Shown here in pieces: positions 1 to 6,863 of a stretch of 21,204 bases of DNA. Location: contig DASZLR010000135.1 of NCBI GenBank assembly GCA_035552275.1, positions 1-21,204 of the forward strand, written 5' to 3'. A program made the position numbers and the translations under genes. Origin of the DNA: DASVLX01 sp035552275. Lineage in GTDB: Bacteria; Actinomycetota; Actinomycetes; Mycobacteriales; Pseudonocardiaceae. The notes under the pieces are model-generated. The model saw only the letters and a list, made by a program, of their open reading frames with translations. It had not been told where the DNA came from and did not search any database. Positions within the stretch are counted from its first letter, which is position 1, and each line of letters starts with the position of its first letter.

Positions 1-132
1 TCGTTGGCCGGGCATCAGGAGGGCGCGCAGGGCGCGGCGGGTGGGGCCGAGTCTGGCCGGCTCAACGATGGCGGCGGCGAGGTAGTAGCGCGAGCCGCGC
101 TGGGACTCGTCGACGAAGGCGTGCACAGTCAC
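1..132 (-). CDS. Conserved actinobacterial protein, N-terminal fragment (possibly DUF3800-like)
   Basis: Only the first 44 codons are in the window; the gene continues beyond position 1. The reading frame opens with GTG at 132 (a second in-frame GTG is at 126) and begins VTVHAFVDESQRGSRYYLAA, followed by a basic, Leu-rich stretch ending in a Pro-Gly-Gln-Arg. The early Asp-Glu-Ser after a short beta strand resembles the first acidic motif of RNase H-fold DUF3800-type proteins, and short actinobacterial proteins with this opening are familiar. That assignment is inference. It is divergent from arfB, separated by 63 bp, so the two probably share a promoter region. Function is unknown. Confidence 0.6.
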   Translation of the reverse strand, partial: MTVHAFVDESQRGSRYYLAAAIVEPARLGPTRRALRALLMPGQR

Positions 133-195
133 GACCAGACAACATGCCGTTCGGCGCCGACGCGGATGCTGAGAGTCACCGGGCATTCTGTGGAC

Positions 196-630
196 ATGGC
201 CGACGACCTGACAGTGACCGGATCGGTGGTGATCCCGGCGGGGGAGCTGCGGGAGCGGTTCTCCCGGTCGTCCGGCCCCGGCGGCCAGGGCGTCAACACG
301 GCGGACAGTCGGGTGGAGCTGTCCTTCGACGTCGGGCGGTCCGCCGCGCTGCCACCACGGTTGCGGGCTCGGGCACTGGACCGGCTGGCCGGCCGACTCG
401 TCGGCGGGGTGCTGACCGTGGCGGCCAGCGAGCACCGCAATCAGCTCGCCAACCGGCAGGCCGCCCGCGAGCGGCTGGCGAGGTTGTTGCGGGACGCGCT
501 CCGCCCGCCGGCCGCGGTGCGCCGATCGACGCGCCCTACCCGCGGTTCCGTGGAGCGGCGGATCGCCGAGAAGAAACGGCGCGGCAACATCAAGCGCGGC
601 CGCGGTGGCGAACGCGGAGAAATCGACTGA
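196..630 (+). CDS. arfB: Peptidyl-tRNA hydrolase ArfB (YaeJ-type ribosome rescue factor)
   Basis: Protein of 144 residues. It releases the nascent chain from stalled ribosomes by hydrolysing peptidyl-tRNA. The catalytic release-factor loop is clear at residues 27-36: SSGPGGQGVN, with the GGQ triad, followed by TADSRVEL as in class I release factors. The C-terminal tail (about residues 110-144) is strongly basic, as expected for the segment that enters the empty mRNA channel in the ArfB family. The length fits ArfB (about 140) rather than a full release factor. ATG 196 was chosen because homology begins there; the open frame extends upstream to 4 but that part is antisense to the divergent gene. 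No clear ribosome binding site precedes it. A one-mismatch DnaA box overlaps the start codon. Confidence 0.9.
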   Translation: MADDLTVTGSVVIPAGELRERFSRSSGPGGQGVNTADSRVELSFDVGRSAALPPRLRARALDRLAGRLVGGVLTVAASEHRNQLANRQAARERLARLLRDALRPPAAVRRSTRPTRGSVERRIAEKKRRGNIKRGRGGERGEID

Positions 631-638
631 CCGGCCAG

Positions 639-667
639 TTGTGCACAACTGAAGCGGGTTGTCCACA
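639..667 (+). promoter_or_regulatory. DnaA box cluster downstream of arfB
   Basis: TTGTCCACA at 659-667 is an exact match to the preferred Streptomyces DnaA box. TTGTGCACA at 639-647 is a one-mismatch copy within a perfect 10-bp palindrome. A weaker reverse-strand site lies at 671-679. The known consensus makes binding plausible; there is no dnaA, dnaN or AT-rich element nearby, so this is not presented as an origin. Confidence 0.4.
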
Positions 668-683
668 GCATGTGGAAAGTGTG

Positions 684-706
684 GTGACCACCCGCTCGAC
701 GGTCAC
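684..706 (+). terminator. Weak hairpin after arfB
   Basis: GTGACC at 684-689 pairs perfectly with GGTCAC at 701-706 across an 11-nt loop, 54 nt after the arfB stop. There is no T tract. The stem is short, so it is only a possible terminator. The rest of 707-826 shows nothing I can assign. Confidence 0.2.
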
Positions 707-826
707 GCAGTAACCCGACGAGAGGAGGCAGGCCGCGCGGGTGGCCGCAGCTCAGGTTAGTGAGTTCGGCACCCGGCACCGGGCGAACGCGGCATCTTCA
801 CCCGGCAGAGTGAGGACGAAACGGCG

Positions 827-1462
827 CTAGTCGGACCAGACCCCGCGCAGGGTGCGATCCAGATCATCGAGGTCGAACAGCACGGACCGCAGCCGTAACA
901 GGTCGACCGACATGGCCGGCCTGCAGGGCAGCGGCTCCTGCTCGACGCGGTAGCTGGTCGGCGGATACGGCCCGAGCACCCAGCGCATCACGGTCCGGCA
1001 GATTCGGGCCGGCTCGTCGGCGTCCAGGTCCGGGAACACCGGATGGAAAAGCTGTACCCGGACGGCGTGCTCAGGGCCGCCGGTACGCAGCACCGCCCGC
1101 ATGTCGGCCAACCTGATCCGCAGATCGCCGTGCCGGAGGGTGGCCGTGGTCGGATCGGCGATCGACGGCTGAATGTCGAAGTACTCCCAGAAGTCGTCGT
1201 CGGCCGGCGCCTCGGCGAGCACCCGCCGGGCCACCTCCTCGTAGCCGTCGACGCCGTGGATGACCAACGCGAATGTCTTGGTCAGCCCGGGCATGAAGGA
1301 ACACCGCAGCCGTGGATGCAGCGCGGCGACATGGCCGCGGGTCTGCTTGAACAGCGAGTCCGCGTCCCGCACCGAGATCGCCAGCGCCAGCTTGTCCCGG
1401 ATCCCGGTCCACCACGACCAGAAGCCGATGACGGCGGAGGGATCGAGCTCGGGCTCGGTCAT
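827..1462 (-). CDS. Hypothetical protein, 211 aa
   Basis: I do not recognise this family. The product is a soluble-looking acidic protein without signal peptide or membrane segment. It starts at ATG 1462 with MTEPELDPSAVIGFWSWWTG, a tryptophan-rich segment, followed by an alternating helix/strand pattern. Codon use is like that of the neighbours and the frame is uninterrupted over 636 nt, with shadow ORFs on the other strands shorter or less coherent, so it is very probably a real gene. It is isolated from the DUF3073 gene upstream by a strong hairpin at 1496-1537, so it should have its own promoter in the 34 bp between; I see no clean -35/-10 pair there. Confidence 0.7.
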   Translation of the reverse strand: MTEPELDPSAVIGFWSWWTGIRDKLALAISVRDADSLFKQTRGHVAALHPRLRCSFMPGLTKTFALVIHGVDGYEEVARRVLAEAPADDDFWEYFDIQPSIADPTTATLRHGDLRIRLADMRAVLRTGGPEHAVRVQLFHPVFPDLDADEPARICRTVMRWVLGPYPPTSYRVEQEPLPCRPAMSVDLLRLRSVLFDLDDLDRTLRGVWSD

Positions 1463-1495
1463 GTGTGCCAGTACATCACTGTTGGCAGCACCGCA

Positions 1496-1537
1496 GAACG
1501 GAAGGGTTGAGCCACGCTCGGCCCAACCCTTCCGTTC
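1496..1537 (-). terminator. Strong 17-bp hairpin terminator
   Basis: GAACGGAAGGGTTGAGC (1496-1512) pairs with GCCCAACCCTTCCGTTC (1521-1537): 17 positions with one G:T-type mismatch and an 8-nt loop. It begins 10 nt after the stop codon of the minus-strand DUF3073 gene and separates it from the next minus-strand gene. No T tract follows, which is common for actinobacterial terminators. Confidence 0.8.
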
Positions 1538-1546
1538 GCTGCTAAG

Positions 1547-1729
1547 TCAGCGGTGATCGTCGTACCCGTCATCCCACGGCTCTTCCAGGCGGTCATCGTC
1601 CGCCTGGGCACCCGTCGGCGACCCGTTCGACAGCTCGCGCTTCAAAGCGTCAAAGTCCGTAGCGGGGGTGCTGTACTTCAGCTCCCTGGCCACCTTTGTC
1701 TGCTTGGCCTTGGCTCGGCCGCGCCCCAT
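1547..1729 (-). CDS. DUF3073 family protein
   Basis: A 60-residue protein beginning MGRGRAKAKQTKVARELKY, the hallmark of the DUF3073 family that is conserved across Actinobacteria (Rv0810c in M. tuberculosis). The N-terminal half is strongly basic; the C-terminal third is acidic and ends in a DDGYDDHR-type tail. The function is unknown; the charge pattern suggests nucleic-acid or ribosome association, which is inference. A good purine-rich ribosome binding site (GAGGGGG) lies just upstream of ATG 1729. The strong hairpin at 1496-1537 ends its transcript. In mycobacteria it sits beside a ygfZ-like gene and a class IV aminotransferase, both also found further along this window. Confidence 0.92.
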   Translation of the reverse strand: MGRGRAKAKQTKVARELKYSTPATDFDALKRELSNGSPTGAQADDDRLEEPWDDGYDDHR

Positions 1730-1923
1730 GGCTCGACCCCCTCGCAGGGACGGGGCGGCCAGGGGAAGGCGGCCCCGTTGATCTCGACAACTACTTCCTG
1801 CTAACTACCGTACCGTGTCGATGCGGTTCCGTGCGACGCGGACGCCCGGCAAAGACGTGACGTCGGCATCAGCCGTGACATCCACACGGTATCCGTCCCG
1901 AGCGGATGTGCGGACATGACAGG

Positions 1924-2826
1924 ATGCGCGGCGTGCCTCGACCGTTCGTCGCCTACCTGCGGGTATACCAACCGCTGTCCGCCTTCGGCCCGGCGGTTGC
2001 CAGCAGGCTACGGCAACGTGCCGAAACCCGCCCGTTGCGACGGGTCGCCGTCAGCGACCGGGAGCGGGAATTGTGGCTTCGCTCACAGCTGTCCATTCCG
2101 GCGCGGTTGTTGCCCGGTGAGTTGCCCGGCGGCGCCGTGTCGCCCAACGCGCCGACCGATGTCCTGGTGCTGGATCCCTCCGACGTGCCGGTGCACGAGC
2201 CGGCCACGGTCGGACCCGGTCCGCTGCTGTGCCCGCTGGATCTGCGCCGACGGTCCGCCGCGGCCCTGGCCGGCTTCCTGACCACCAACTGGGGGGCGTT
2301 GCGGGACCAGGCGGTGAGCCAGCCGGTCGAGGACCTGCGCGCGCACACCGCCTCGGTGCTGGCTGAGGAGGGCGCGGCGGCGGTGCACATGGTGTCCTCG
2401 ACGTGGACCGTGCCGCTGCCGTGGTTCGCGCTGATCGACCCCGAAGACCGGCAACTGGTGCTGGGCGAGTTGGACGACCCGGACCGGCAGGTGCTGTGGC
2501 GGGCGGCGATGGCCGACGCGCGCCGCCGGGTTTCCCGCTCCTACACGCTGACCAAGAACACCCTCGGCGACGACGGGCCGGCGGAGTTGTTGCGGGACAC
2601 CGGACGCTGGCTAGAGCAGTTCCATCCGCACAGCGCCGTCGAGTTGGACTACGGCGGTCTGGTGCAGTTGATGGACAACGACGAGCTGACCGGAGACACC
2701 TCGGCGCAGGACGTGCACGACATCCTGGCCGCGATGGACGCCGGTGACGCGGAGCGGATCGCGGAGCGTTACGCCAGCCTCCGGGAGTTCTGGGGCGAGT
2801 TGGCCGCGCGCGAGCGGTACAACTGA
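1924..2826 (+). CDS. Conserved actinobacterial hypothetical protein, ~300 aa
   Basis: Soluble protein of about 300 residues with no signal peptide or membrane segment. Near its start it carries RPFVAYLRVYQPLSAF, an opening I associate with a conserved but uncharacterised actinobacterial family next to DUF3073. The C-terminal half contains a Trp/Pro-rich core (WTVPLPWFALIDPEDRQL) and ends with acidic helices. No enzymatic motif is apparent. The start is uncertain: the frame is open from ATG 1906, ATG 1924 is used here, and GTG 1933 has the best spaced AGGA upstream. It is divergent from the DUF3073 gene (194 bp between starts) and convergent with rsiG (23 bp between stops). Confidence 0.8.
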   Translation: MRGVPRPFVAYLRVYQPLSAFGPAVASRLRQRAETRPLRRVAVSDRERELWLRSQLSIPARLLPGELPGGAVSPNAPTDVLVLDPSDVPVHEPATVGPGPLLCPLDLRRRSAAALAGFLTTNWGALRDQAVSQPVEDLRAHTASVLAEEGAAAVHMVSSTWTVPLPWFALIDPEDRQLVLGELDDPDRQVLWRAAMADARRRVSRSYTLTKNTLGDDGPAELLRDTGRWLEQFHPHSAVELDYGGLVQLMDNDELTGDTSAQDVHDILAAMDAGDAERIAERYASLREFWGELAARERYN

Positions 2827-2842
2827 TCGGATTCGGGTGCGC

Positions 2843-2868
2843 CCGGCCGCTAGTCGGCTGGCGGCCGG
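2843..2868. terminator. GC hairpin between convergent genes
   Basis: CCGGCCGC (2843-2850) and GCGGCCGG (2861-2868) form a perfect 8-bp stem with a 10-nt loop. It lies 17 nt after the plus-strand stop and overlaps the last codons of rsiG on the other strand. It could terminate plus-strand transcription; the arms are simple GC, so chance is possible. Confidence 0.35.
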
Positions 2869-3458
2869 CGTTGCGCGTTGAGCAGGTCGTCCACCGAGGC
2901 GGCCCGCTGCCGGTACCGGTTGGCGATCTCGGCGTTGAGCAGGTCCACCACGGCCTGCACCTGGCGGCGGCGCTGGGAGACCGACGCCTCCTCGTTGAGG
3001 TAGCTGATCAGCGCCTGTTCCAGCTTCTCGTCGGACAGCGCGCTGACGTTGGACAGATCGACGTCCGCGACCAAGGCCTCCAGGTGCCGGCGATGCGCCT
3101 CGGCCCGGGACGGTTCGAGCGTCGAGTAGCGGCCCGGCCCGGAACCGGTGCCCGGACGCACCGCGTTCATCGCCAGAATGCTGACCAACTGGTCGACCAC
3201 GGTTGTGGAGCTGCCGTCGACGCGACGGCGTTGCTCGGCGCGCACGATGTCGATCCGTGCGTGTAGCAACCGCCGCAGGTACGAGAGGTCCGTCTCCTCC
3301 TGCGCCGCCTCGTCCCGCAGGGCGCGCACGTCATCCAGCGGGCGTTCCGCCACGCCGTCGGCGTATGCCGGGTCGAGCACACGGTCAATCCGACGGCGTC
3401 CGCCCGGCCGAACCTCGATCACGCCCCCATCCTGAAGCAGTTGTCGGTCCACCGCCAA
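2850..3458 (-). CDS. rsiG: RsiG-type c-di-GMP-binding anti-sigma factor (AmfC/RsiG family)
   Basis: A 202-residue, highly charged protein predicted to form long antiparallel helices. In Streptomyces, RsiG binds a c-di-GMP dimer through two copies of the motif E-x3-S-x2-R-x3-Q-x3-D and sequesters the sporulation sigma factor WhiG. Here the second copy is perfect: E157, S161, R164, Q168, D172. The first copy is E55, S59, R62, H66, D70, with His in place of Gln. A short Ser/Gly-rich linker (about 100-112) separates the helical arms. The start is uncertain: TTG 3458, GTG 3452 or a downstream GTG are possible. The -10-like TAAGAT at about 3482-3487 may serve it. The partner sigma factor is not in the window. 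The family call rests on the motif geometry; the WhiG partnership is inferred from family knowledge. Confidence 0.85.
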   Translation of the reverse strand: MAVDRQLLQDGGVIEVRPGGRRRIDRVLDPAYADGVAERPLDDVRALRDEAAQEETDLSYLRRLLHARIDIVRAEQRRRVDGSSTTVVDQLVSILAMNAVRPGTGSGPGRYSTLEPSRAEAHRRHLEALVADVDLSNVSALSDEKLEQALISYLNEEASVSQRRRQVQAVVDLLNAEIANRYRQRAASVDDLLNAQRRPPAD

Positions 3459-3497
3459 TACCCAATGTGTGGATGTGGGAAATCTTAACCATTAGGA

Positions 3498-4367
3498 CTA
3501 GGGCCAACCGGGTGATTTTGTTTCCTGGTGATTCCTCCGGACGGATTCCCGGACGCCGAGCAGTTGGCGGACATGCTCGGCCGGCAGCGGCGGACGACCG
3601 GTGATCGTGGCCAGTTGGGCCGCCCGAGCGACCAGTTGGGCGTTGTCCCGGACCCGCTCGCCGCGCGCGTAGTTGAGGGTGTCCTCCATGCCCACCCGCA
3701 GGTGACCGTCGGTGGCCAGCGCGGCCAGCAGCACCGGCAGGCTGGCGCGGCCGATGCCGGTGGCGGCGAACGTCGCCCCGTCCGGGATCAGCCGCAGCGC
3801 GGCGACCAGGGTCTCGGCGTCGCCGGGCATCCCGCCGGGCACGCCCATCACCAGGTCCAGGTGCACGTGGCCGGCGGTCGGCAGGCCGTGCTGGTCGAGC
3901 AACCGGCGTAGCGAGGCGAGCTGGCCGAGGTCGAAGATCTCGTATTCCGGCACGATCCGCCGGTCCCGCATGCGTTGGTGCAACTCGACGATGAAGTCCC
4001 ACCTGTTGTGGAACACATCAGTTCCGAAATTGACGGTGCCCATCGTGCAGGAGGCGCTGTCCGGCAGCGCGTCGAGCACCCGCAACCGGTCGGCCTCGGC
4101 GTCGGTGACCGCGCCGCCGGTCGACAGCTGAACGACGAGGTTCGTTCGCTCGCGGAGCGCGGCGACGGTGTCGGTGAGCCGACCGAGATCCAGGGTCGGC
4201 CGGCCGTCGGCGTCCCGGATGTGCACGTGGATCATGGCCGCGCCGGCGCGCTCGCACTCCACGGCGGTGGCCACCAACTCGTCCAGGGTCACGGGCAGGT
4301 TCGGCACCTCGGATTTGGCATGCTCGGCGCCGGTGGGCGCGACGGTGATCAGCGTGCCGGACGACAT
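3498..4367 (-). CDS. BKACE family beta-keto acid cleavage enzyme (DUF849)
   Basis: A 289-residue TIM-barrel enzyme of the BKACE (3-keto-5-aminohexanoate cleavage protein, Kce) family. Family members condense a beta-keto acid with acetyl-CoA to give acetoacetate and a new CoA ester, using zinc. Visible family features are the N-terminal VAPTGAE (E14), the zinc-binding pair in IHVHIRD (H47, H49), LSTGG (81-85), GHVHLDLVMG (166-175) and GMEDT (226-230), whose E228 fits the third zinc ligand of Kce. The length is typical. The substrate cannot be predicted from these residues, and no lysine-fermentation genes are nearby. A -10-like TAGTGT sits six nt before ATG 4367, so the transcript may be leaderless. 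It is in the same direction as ygfZ, 51 bp downstream of it. Confidence 0.9.
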   Translation of the reverse strand: MSSGTLITVAPTGAEHAKSEVPNLPVTLDELVATAVECERAGAAMIHVHIRDADGRPTLDLGRLTDTVAALRERTNLVVQLSTGGAVTDAEADRLRVLDALPDSASCTMGTVNFGTDVFHNRWDFIVELHQRMRDRRIVPEYEIFDLGQLASLRRLLDQHGLPTAGHVHLDLVMGVPGGMPGDAETLVAALRLIPDGATFAATGIGRASLPVLLAALATDGHLRVGMEDTLNYARGERVRDNAQLVARAAQLATITGRPPLPAEHVRQLLGVRESVRRNHQETKSPGWP

Positions 4368-4373
4368 GTGCCG

Positions 4374-4379
4374 ACACTA
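4374..4379 (-). promoter_or_regulatory. -10 element, probable leaderless promoter of the BKACE gene
   Basis: On the minus strand TAGTGT is followed by 6 nt and then the ATG start codon. TANNNT at this distance is the standard arrangement for actinobacterial leaderless mRNAs. No good -35 hexamer is visible. Confidence 0.4.
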
Positions 4380-4418
4380 ACCCGTCTGCCGCCGGCCCAA
4401 CCGACTTGGCGACCGGCG

Positions 4419-5513
4419 CTACCCGCGGAGCCGGGCGGCGGCTTCGCGGCCGGGAGCGGGTGCGTCGGCGGGCACCGAGTCCGGGTCCACGGCTGCCGGC
4501 GCGATGTGATCGTCGTCCCCGGCGGTCAGTTCGGCGTCCAGCGGAGCGGATCGCTTGAGCAGCGCCAGCGCGATCGGCCCGAGTTCGTGGTGCCGCGCCA
4601 CCGAGCCGACCCGGCCGACGACGCGCTCCCCGAACCGGACCGGATCGCCCGTCTCCGGCAGCGCGTCGGCCGAGCCGTCCAGGTGCAGCAGCACCATCCG
4701 GCGCGGCGGCCGGCCGATGTTCGCCACCTTCGCCACCGTCTCCTGGCCGCGATAGCAGCCCTTGTCGAGGTGCACCGCCGGCGCGAGCCAGTTGACCTCG
4801 TGCGGGATGGTCCGCTCGTCGGTGTCCAGGCCCAACCTCGGCCGCAGCGCCTCCACCCGCAGCGCCTCGAACGCCCAACTGCCCGCCGGCCGCGCGCCCG
4901 CGTCGGTGATCCGCCGCCAGTGCTCCACCAGGTCAGCGCGCGGCACCAACAGGTCCACCGCCGCCCGACCGGGCCACGGCATCCGCCGGACGTAGCCGCC
5001 CGCGTGCGGCAGCGTTCGGTACGGGCCATCCGGCACGGGCGCGCCGACGGCGGCGAGCAACTGGTCGGTGTCCGGCCCGAGCACCGTCAGCACCGCCAGT
5101 TCGGCCGTGGCGTCCCTGGGCTCGACCTTCGACCAGAACCGCATGGAGTCCAAATAGGACAAAAGTGGCGCGGTCCGGTGCGACTCGGTGTCCAGCCACA
5201 CCGTGCCGTCCGCGTGCCCGACGATGACGTGGTCCTCGATGTGGCCGTGCGCGTCCAGCACGAGCGCTTCCGCGCCGGCTTCGTCGGCGAGCTCGGTGAA
5301 GTGCTGTGAGGTCAACGAATGCAGCCAGGACAGCCGGTCGTCGCCGGGCACCGCGAGCACACCTCGGTGCGATCGGTCCACCACCGCGACCGCCCGGTCC
5401 GCGGAGCGCTGCTCGGCGAACGGATCGCCGTGATGCCAGGCCACCCCGGCGTCCGGCGAACCGTCCAGTCCGGCCACCGCGCCGGGCAGGTTGAGCAGCG
5501 GCGATGCGTTCAC
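4419..5513 (-). CDS. ygfZ: YgfZ/GcvT-like folate-binding protein (Fe-S cluster maintenance)
   Basis: A 364-residue member of the YgfZ/CAF17 family, which resembles the T-protein of glycine cleavage and supports repair or assembly of some Fe-S enzymes with folate. The diagnostic signature K-G-C-Y-x-G-Q-E is intact at residues 251-258 (KGCYRGQE, C253), with the preceding IPHEVNWLAPAVHLD segment as in the family. The start is GTG 5513: it overlaps the Fur-family stop codon by 4 nt (GTGA) and is preceded by an excellent AAGGAGG, so the two are translationally coupled. The open frame continues upstream to 5819 but that stretch is a shadow of the Fur gene. The last ~25 residues are Ala/Asp/Pro-rich and look unstructured. 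Mycobacteria have the same gene next to a class IV aminotransferase (Rv0811c/Rv0812). Confidence 0.9.
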   Translation of the reverse strand: MNASPLLNLPGAVAGLDGSPDAGVAWHHGDPFAEQRSADRAVAVVDRSHRGVLAVPGDDRLSWLHSLTSQHFTELADEAGAEALVLDAHGHIEDHVIVGHADGTVWLDTESHRTAPLLSYLDSMRFWSKVEPRDATAELAVLTVLGPDTDQLLAAVGAPVPDGPYRTLPHAGGYVRRMPWPGRAAVDLLVPRADLVEHWRRITDAGARPAGSWAFEALRVEALRPRLGLDTDERTIPHEVNWLAPAVHLDKGCYRGQETVAKVANIGRPPRRMVLLHLDGSADALPETGDPVRFGERVVGRVGSVARHHELGPIALALLKRSAPLDAELTAGDDDHIAPAAVDPDSVPADAPAPGREAAARLRG

Positions 5514-5959
5514 GGGCCCTCCTTCGACGCGCAGTCCCGGCAGCTGCCGGACAGCGCGAGATGACAGACGTCCAGCACGAACCCGTGCTCGGCGCGGACC
5601 TGCTCGGCCACCGGGGCCAACAGCTCGGTCGGCACTTCGACCACCTGCCCGCACCGGTGGCACACCAGGTGCACGTGCTCGTGATCGCGCGCCGCGTAGG
5701 TCGGTGCGCCGTGCCCGAGATGCGTGTGCTTGACCAGGCCCAGTTCTTCGAGCAGATCCAGCGCCCGGTAGACCGTGGTGATGTTGACCGTCGGCGCGAT
5801 GAGCTGCACCCGCTGGCACACCTGCTCCGGAGTCGCGTGCCGAAGCTCGCGCACCGCGTCCAGGACGAGCTGCCGCTGAGGCGTCATCCGCATGCCGTGG
5901 GCGTGCAACGTGTTACGCAACGCCGCCCGCTGCCGCGCGGTCGTGCCGACGTCGTTCAC
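5510..5959 (-). CDS. Fur-family metalloregulator, Nur-like (nickel) by histidine pattern
   Basis: A 149-residue Fur-family repressor. The N-terminal winged helix (about 15-85) includes RMTPQRQLVLDAV and the recognition helix region NITTVYRALDLLEELG (59-74). The dimerisation domain carries CHRC (C100, C103) and SGSCRDC (C140, C143). The metal-binding pattern K-H78-T-H80-L-G-H-G-A-P-T-Y and H93-x-H95-x-H97, plus H133, lines up with the nickel and second-metal sites described for Streptomyces Nur better than with Zur or ferric Fur. Specificity is inference. GTG 5959 is supported by the -10 element TACCAT seven nt upstream (leaderless). The gene is the head of a minus-strand series and overlaps ygfZ. 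A Nur box is not obvious in the short upstream region. Confidence 0.88.
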   Translation of the reverse strand: MNDVGTTARQRAALRNTLHAHGMRMTPQRQLVLDAVRELRHATPEQVCQRVQLIAPTVNITTVYRALDLLEELGLVKHTHLGHGAPTYAARDHEHVHLVCHRCGQVVEVPTELLAPVAEQVRAEHGFVLDVCHLALSGSCRDCASKEGP

Positions 5960-5966
5960 TGTTCCG

Positions 5967-5972
5967 ATGGTA
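5967..5972 (-). promoter_or_regulatory. -10 element for the Fur-family gene (leaderless)
   Basis: Minus strand TACCAT, seven nt, then GTG 5959. This fits TANNNT-N7-start, so transcription would begin at or next to the start codon. Confidence 0.5.
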
Positions 5973-5998
5973 GGCCGCGACGCCGTTCAGCGGCGCAG

Positions 5999-6004
5999 TA
6001 GTGT
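5999..6004 (+). promoter_or_regulatory. -10 element for pabC (leaderless)
   Basis: TAGTGT, seven nt, then ATG 6012. The same hexamer precedes the BKACE gene. This supports ATG 6012 over upstream in-frame starts, which would lie inside the Fur gene. Confidence 0.5.
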
Positions 6005-6011
6005 CGCGCTC

Positions 6012-6863
6012 ATGCGCGTACTGGCGATGCTGGACGGCACGCTTGCCGATCCCGACCAACCGCATATCCGGGTCGACGATCTCGGCCTGATGCGCGGCGA
6101 TGGCATCTTCGAGACGATCCTGGTCACCGATGGCCGGCCCCGCGAACTGGAGCCGCACCTGCACCGGCTGGCCCGGTCCGCGCGGATGCTCGACCTGCCG
6201 GCGCCGGACCTGGCGGCCTGGCGGCACTGTGTCCAGGTCACGCTGGACAACTGGACCAGCGGGACCGAGCTGGCGGTGAAGCTGGTCTACACCCGTGGCA
6301 TCGACGGCGGGGACGGCACGCCGACCGCCTTCGCGCTGGCCATGCCGATCTCTGCCACGGTGCTCCGCCAGCGCACCGACGGCGTCGCGGCCGTCATCCT
6401 GGACCGGGGGATCGACACCGGCCTCGCCGAGCGCGCGCCCTGGCTGCTGCTCGGCGCCAAGTCGGTGTCCTACGCGATCAACATGGCCGCCATCCGGGAG
6501 GCCGAGCGGCGCGGCGCCGACGAGGTGATCTTCACCGCGACCGACGGATCGGTGCTGGAAGGGCCGACGTCCAGCGTCGTCACCGTGCACGGCCGCACGC
6601 TGCGCACCCCGCCGACGCAACTTGGCATCCTGCCCGGCACCACGCAGGGCGCGCTGTTCCGCGCCGCCGAGCGGTCCGACTGGCAGGTCAAGGTCGAGCC
6701 GTTGCGTGTCGAGGACCTCAGGTCGGCCGACGCCGTGCTGCTGGCGTCCTCTGTGCGCAAGATCACTCGGGTACACACCCTGGACGGCCAGCCGCTGCCC
6801 GACTCCACCGAAGCGCACCATCAGCTCTCGGCGCTGTACGAGTCGGAGTACGAGTCGGTTTAG
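6012..6863 (+). CDS. pabC: Class IV PLP aminotransferase, probable aminodeoxychorismate lyase
   Basis: A 283-residue fold-type IV PLP enzyme. PabC converts 4-amino-4-deoxychorismate to 4-aminobenzoate and pyruvate for folate synthesis. Features are the opening LDGTLAD, DDLGLMRGDGIFETI (22-36), the probable Schiff-base lysine K150 in LGAKSVSYAINMAA, the EVIFTATDGSVLEGPTSSVV segment with E183, and a GILPGTTQGALF phosphate-binding stretch. It corresponds in position and type to mycobacterial Rv0812. Distinguishing PabC from branched-chain or D-amino acid aminotransferases by eye is not fully safe. It is divergent from the Fur-family gene with 52 bp between, and its stop codon overlaps that of convergent pxpC. 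Confidence 0.85.
   Translation: MRVLAMLDGTLADPDQPHIRVDDLGLMRGDGIFETILVTDGRPRELEPHLHRLARSARMLDLPAPDLAAWRHCVQVTLDNWTSGTELAVKLVYTRGIDGGDGTPTAFALAMPISATVLRQRTDGVAAVILDRGIDTGLAERAPWLLLGAKSVSYAINMAAIREAERRGADEVIFTATDGSVLEGPTSSVVTVHGRTLRTPPTQLGILPGTTQGALFRAAERSDWQVKVEPLRVEDLRSADAVLLASSVRKITRVHTLDGQPLPDSTEAHHQLSALYESEYESV

Noticed and set aside
3975..5309. 444-aa plus-strand open frame over the BKACE and ygfZ genes
   Set aside because: Antisense to genes with clear signatures; the composition is Arg/His/Pro-rich and has no domain.
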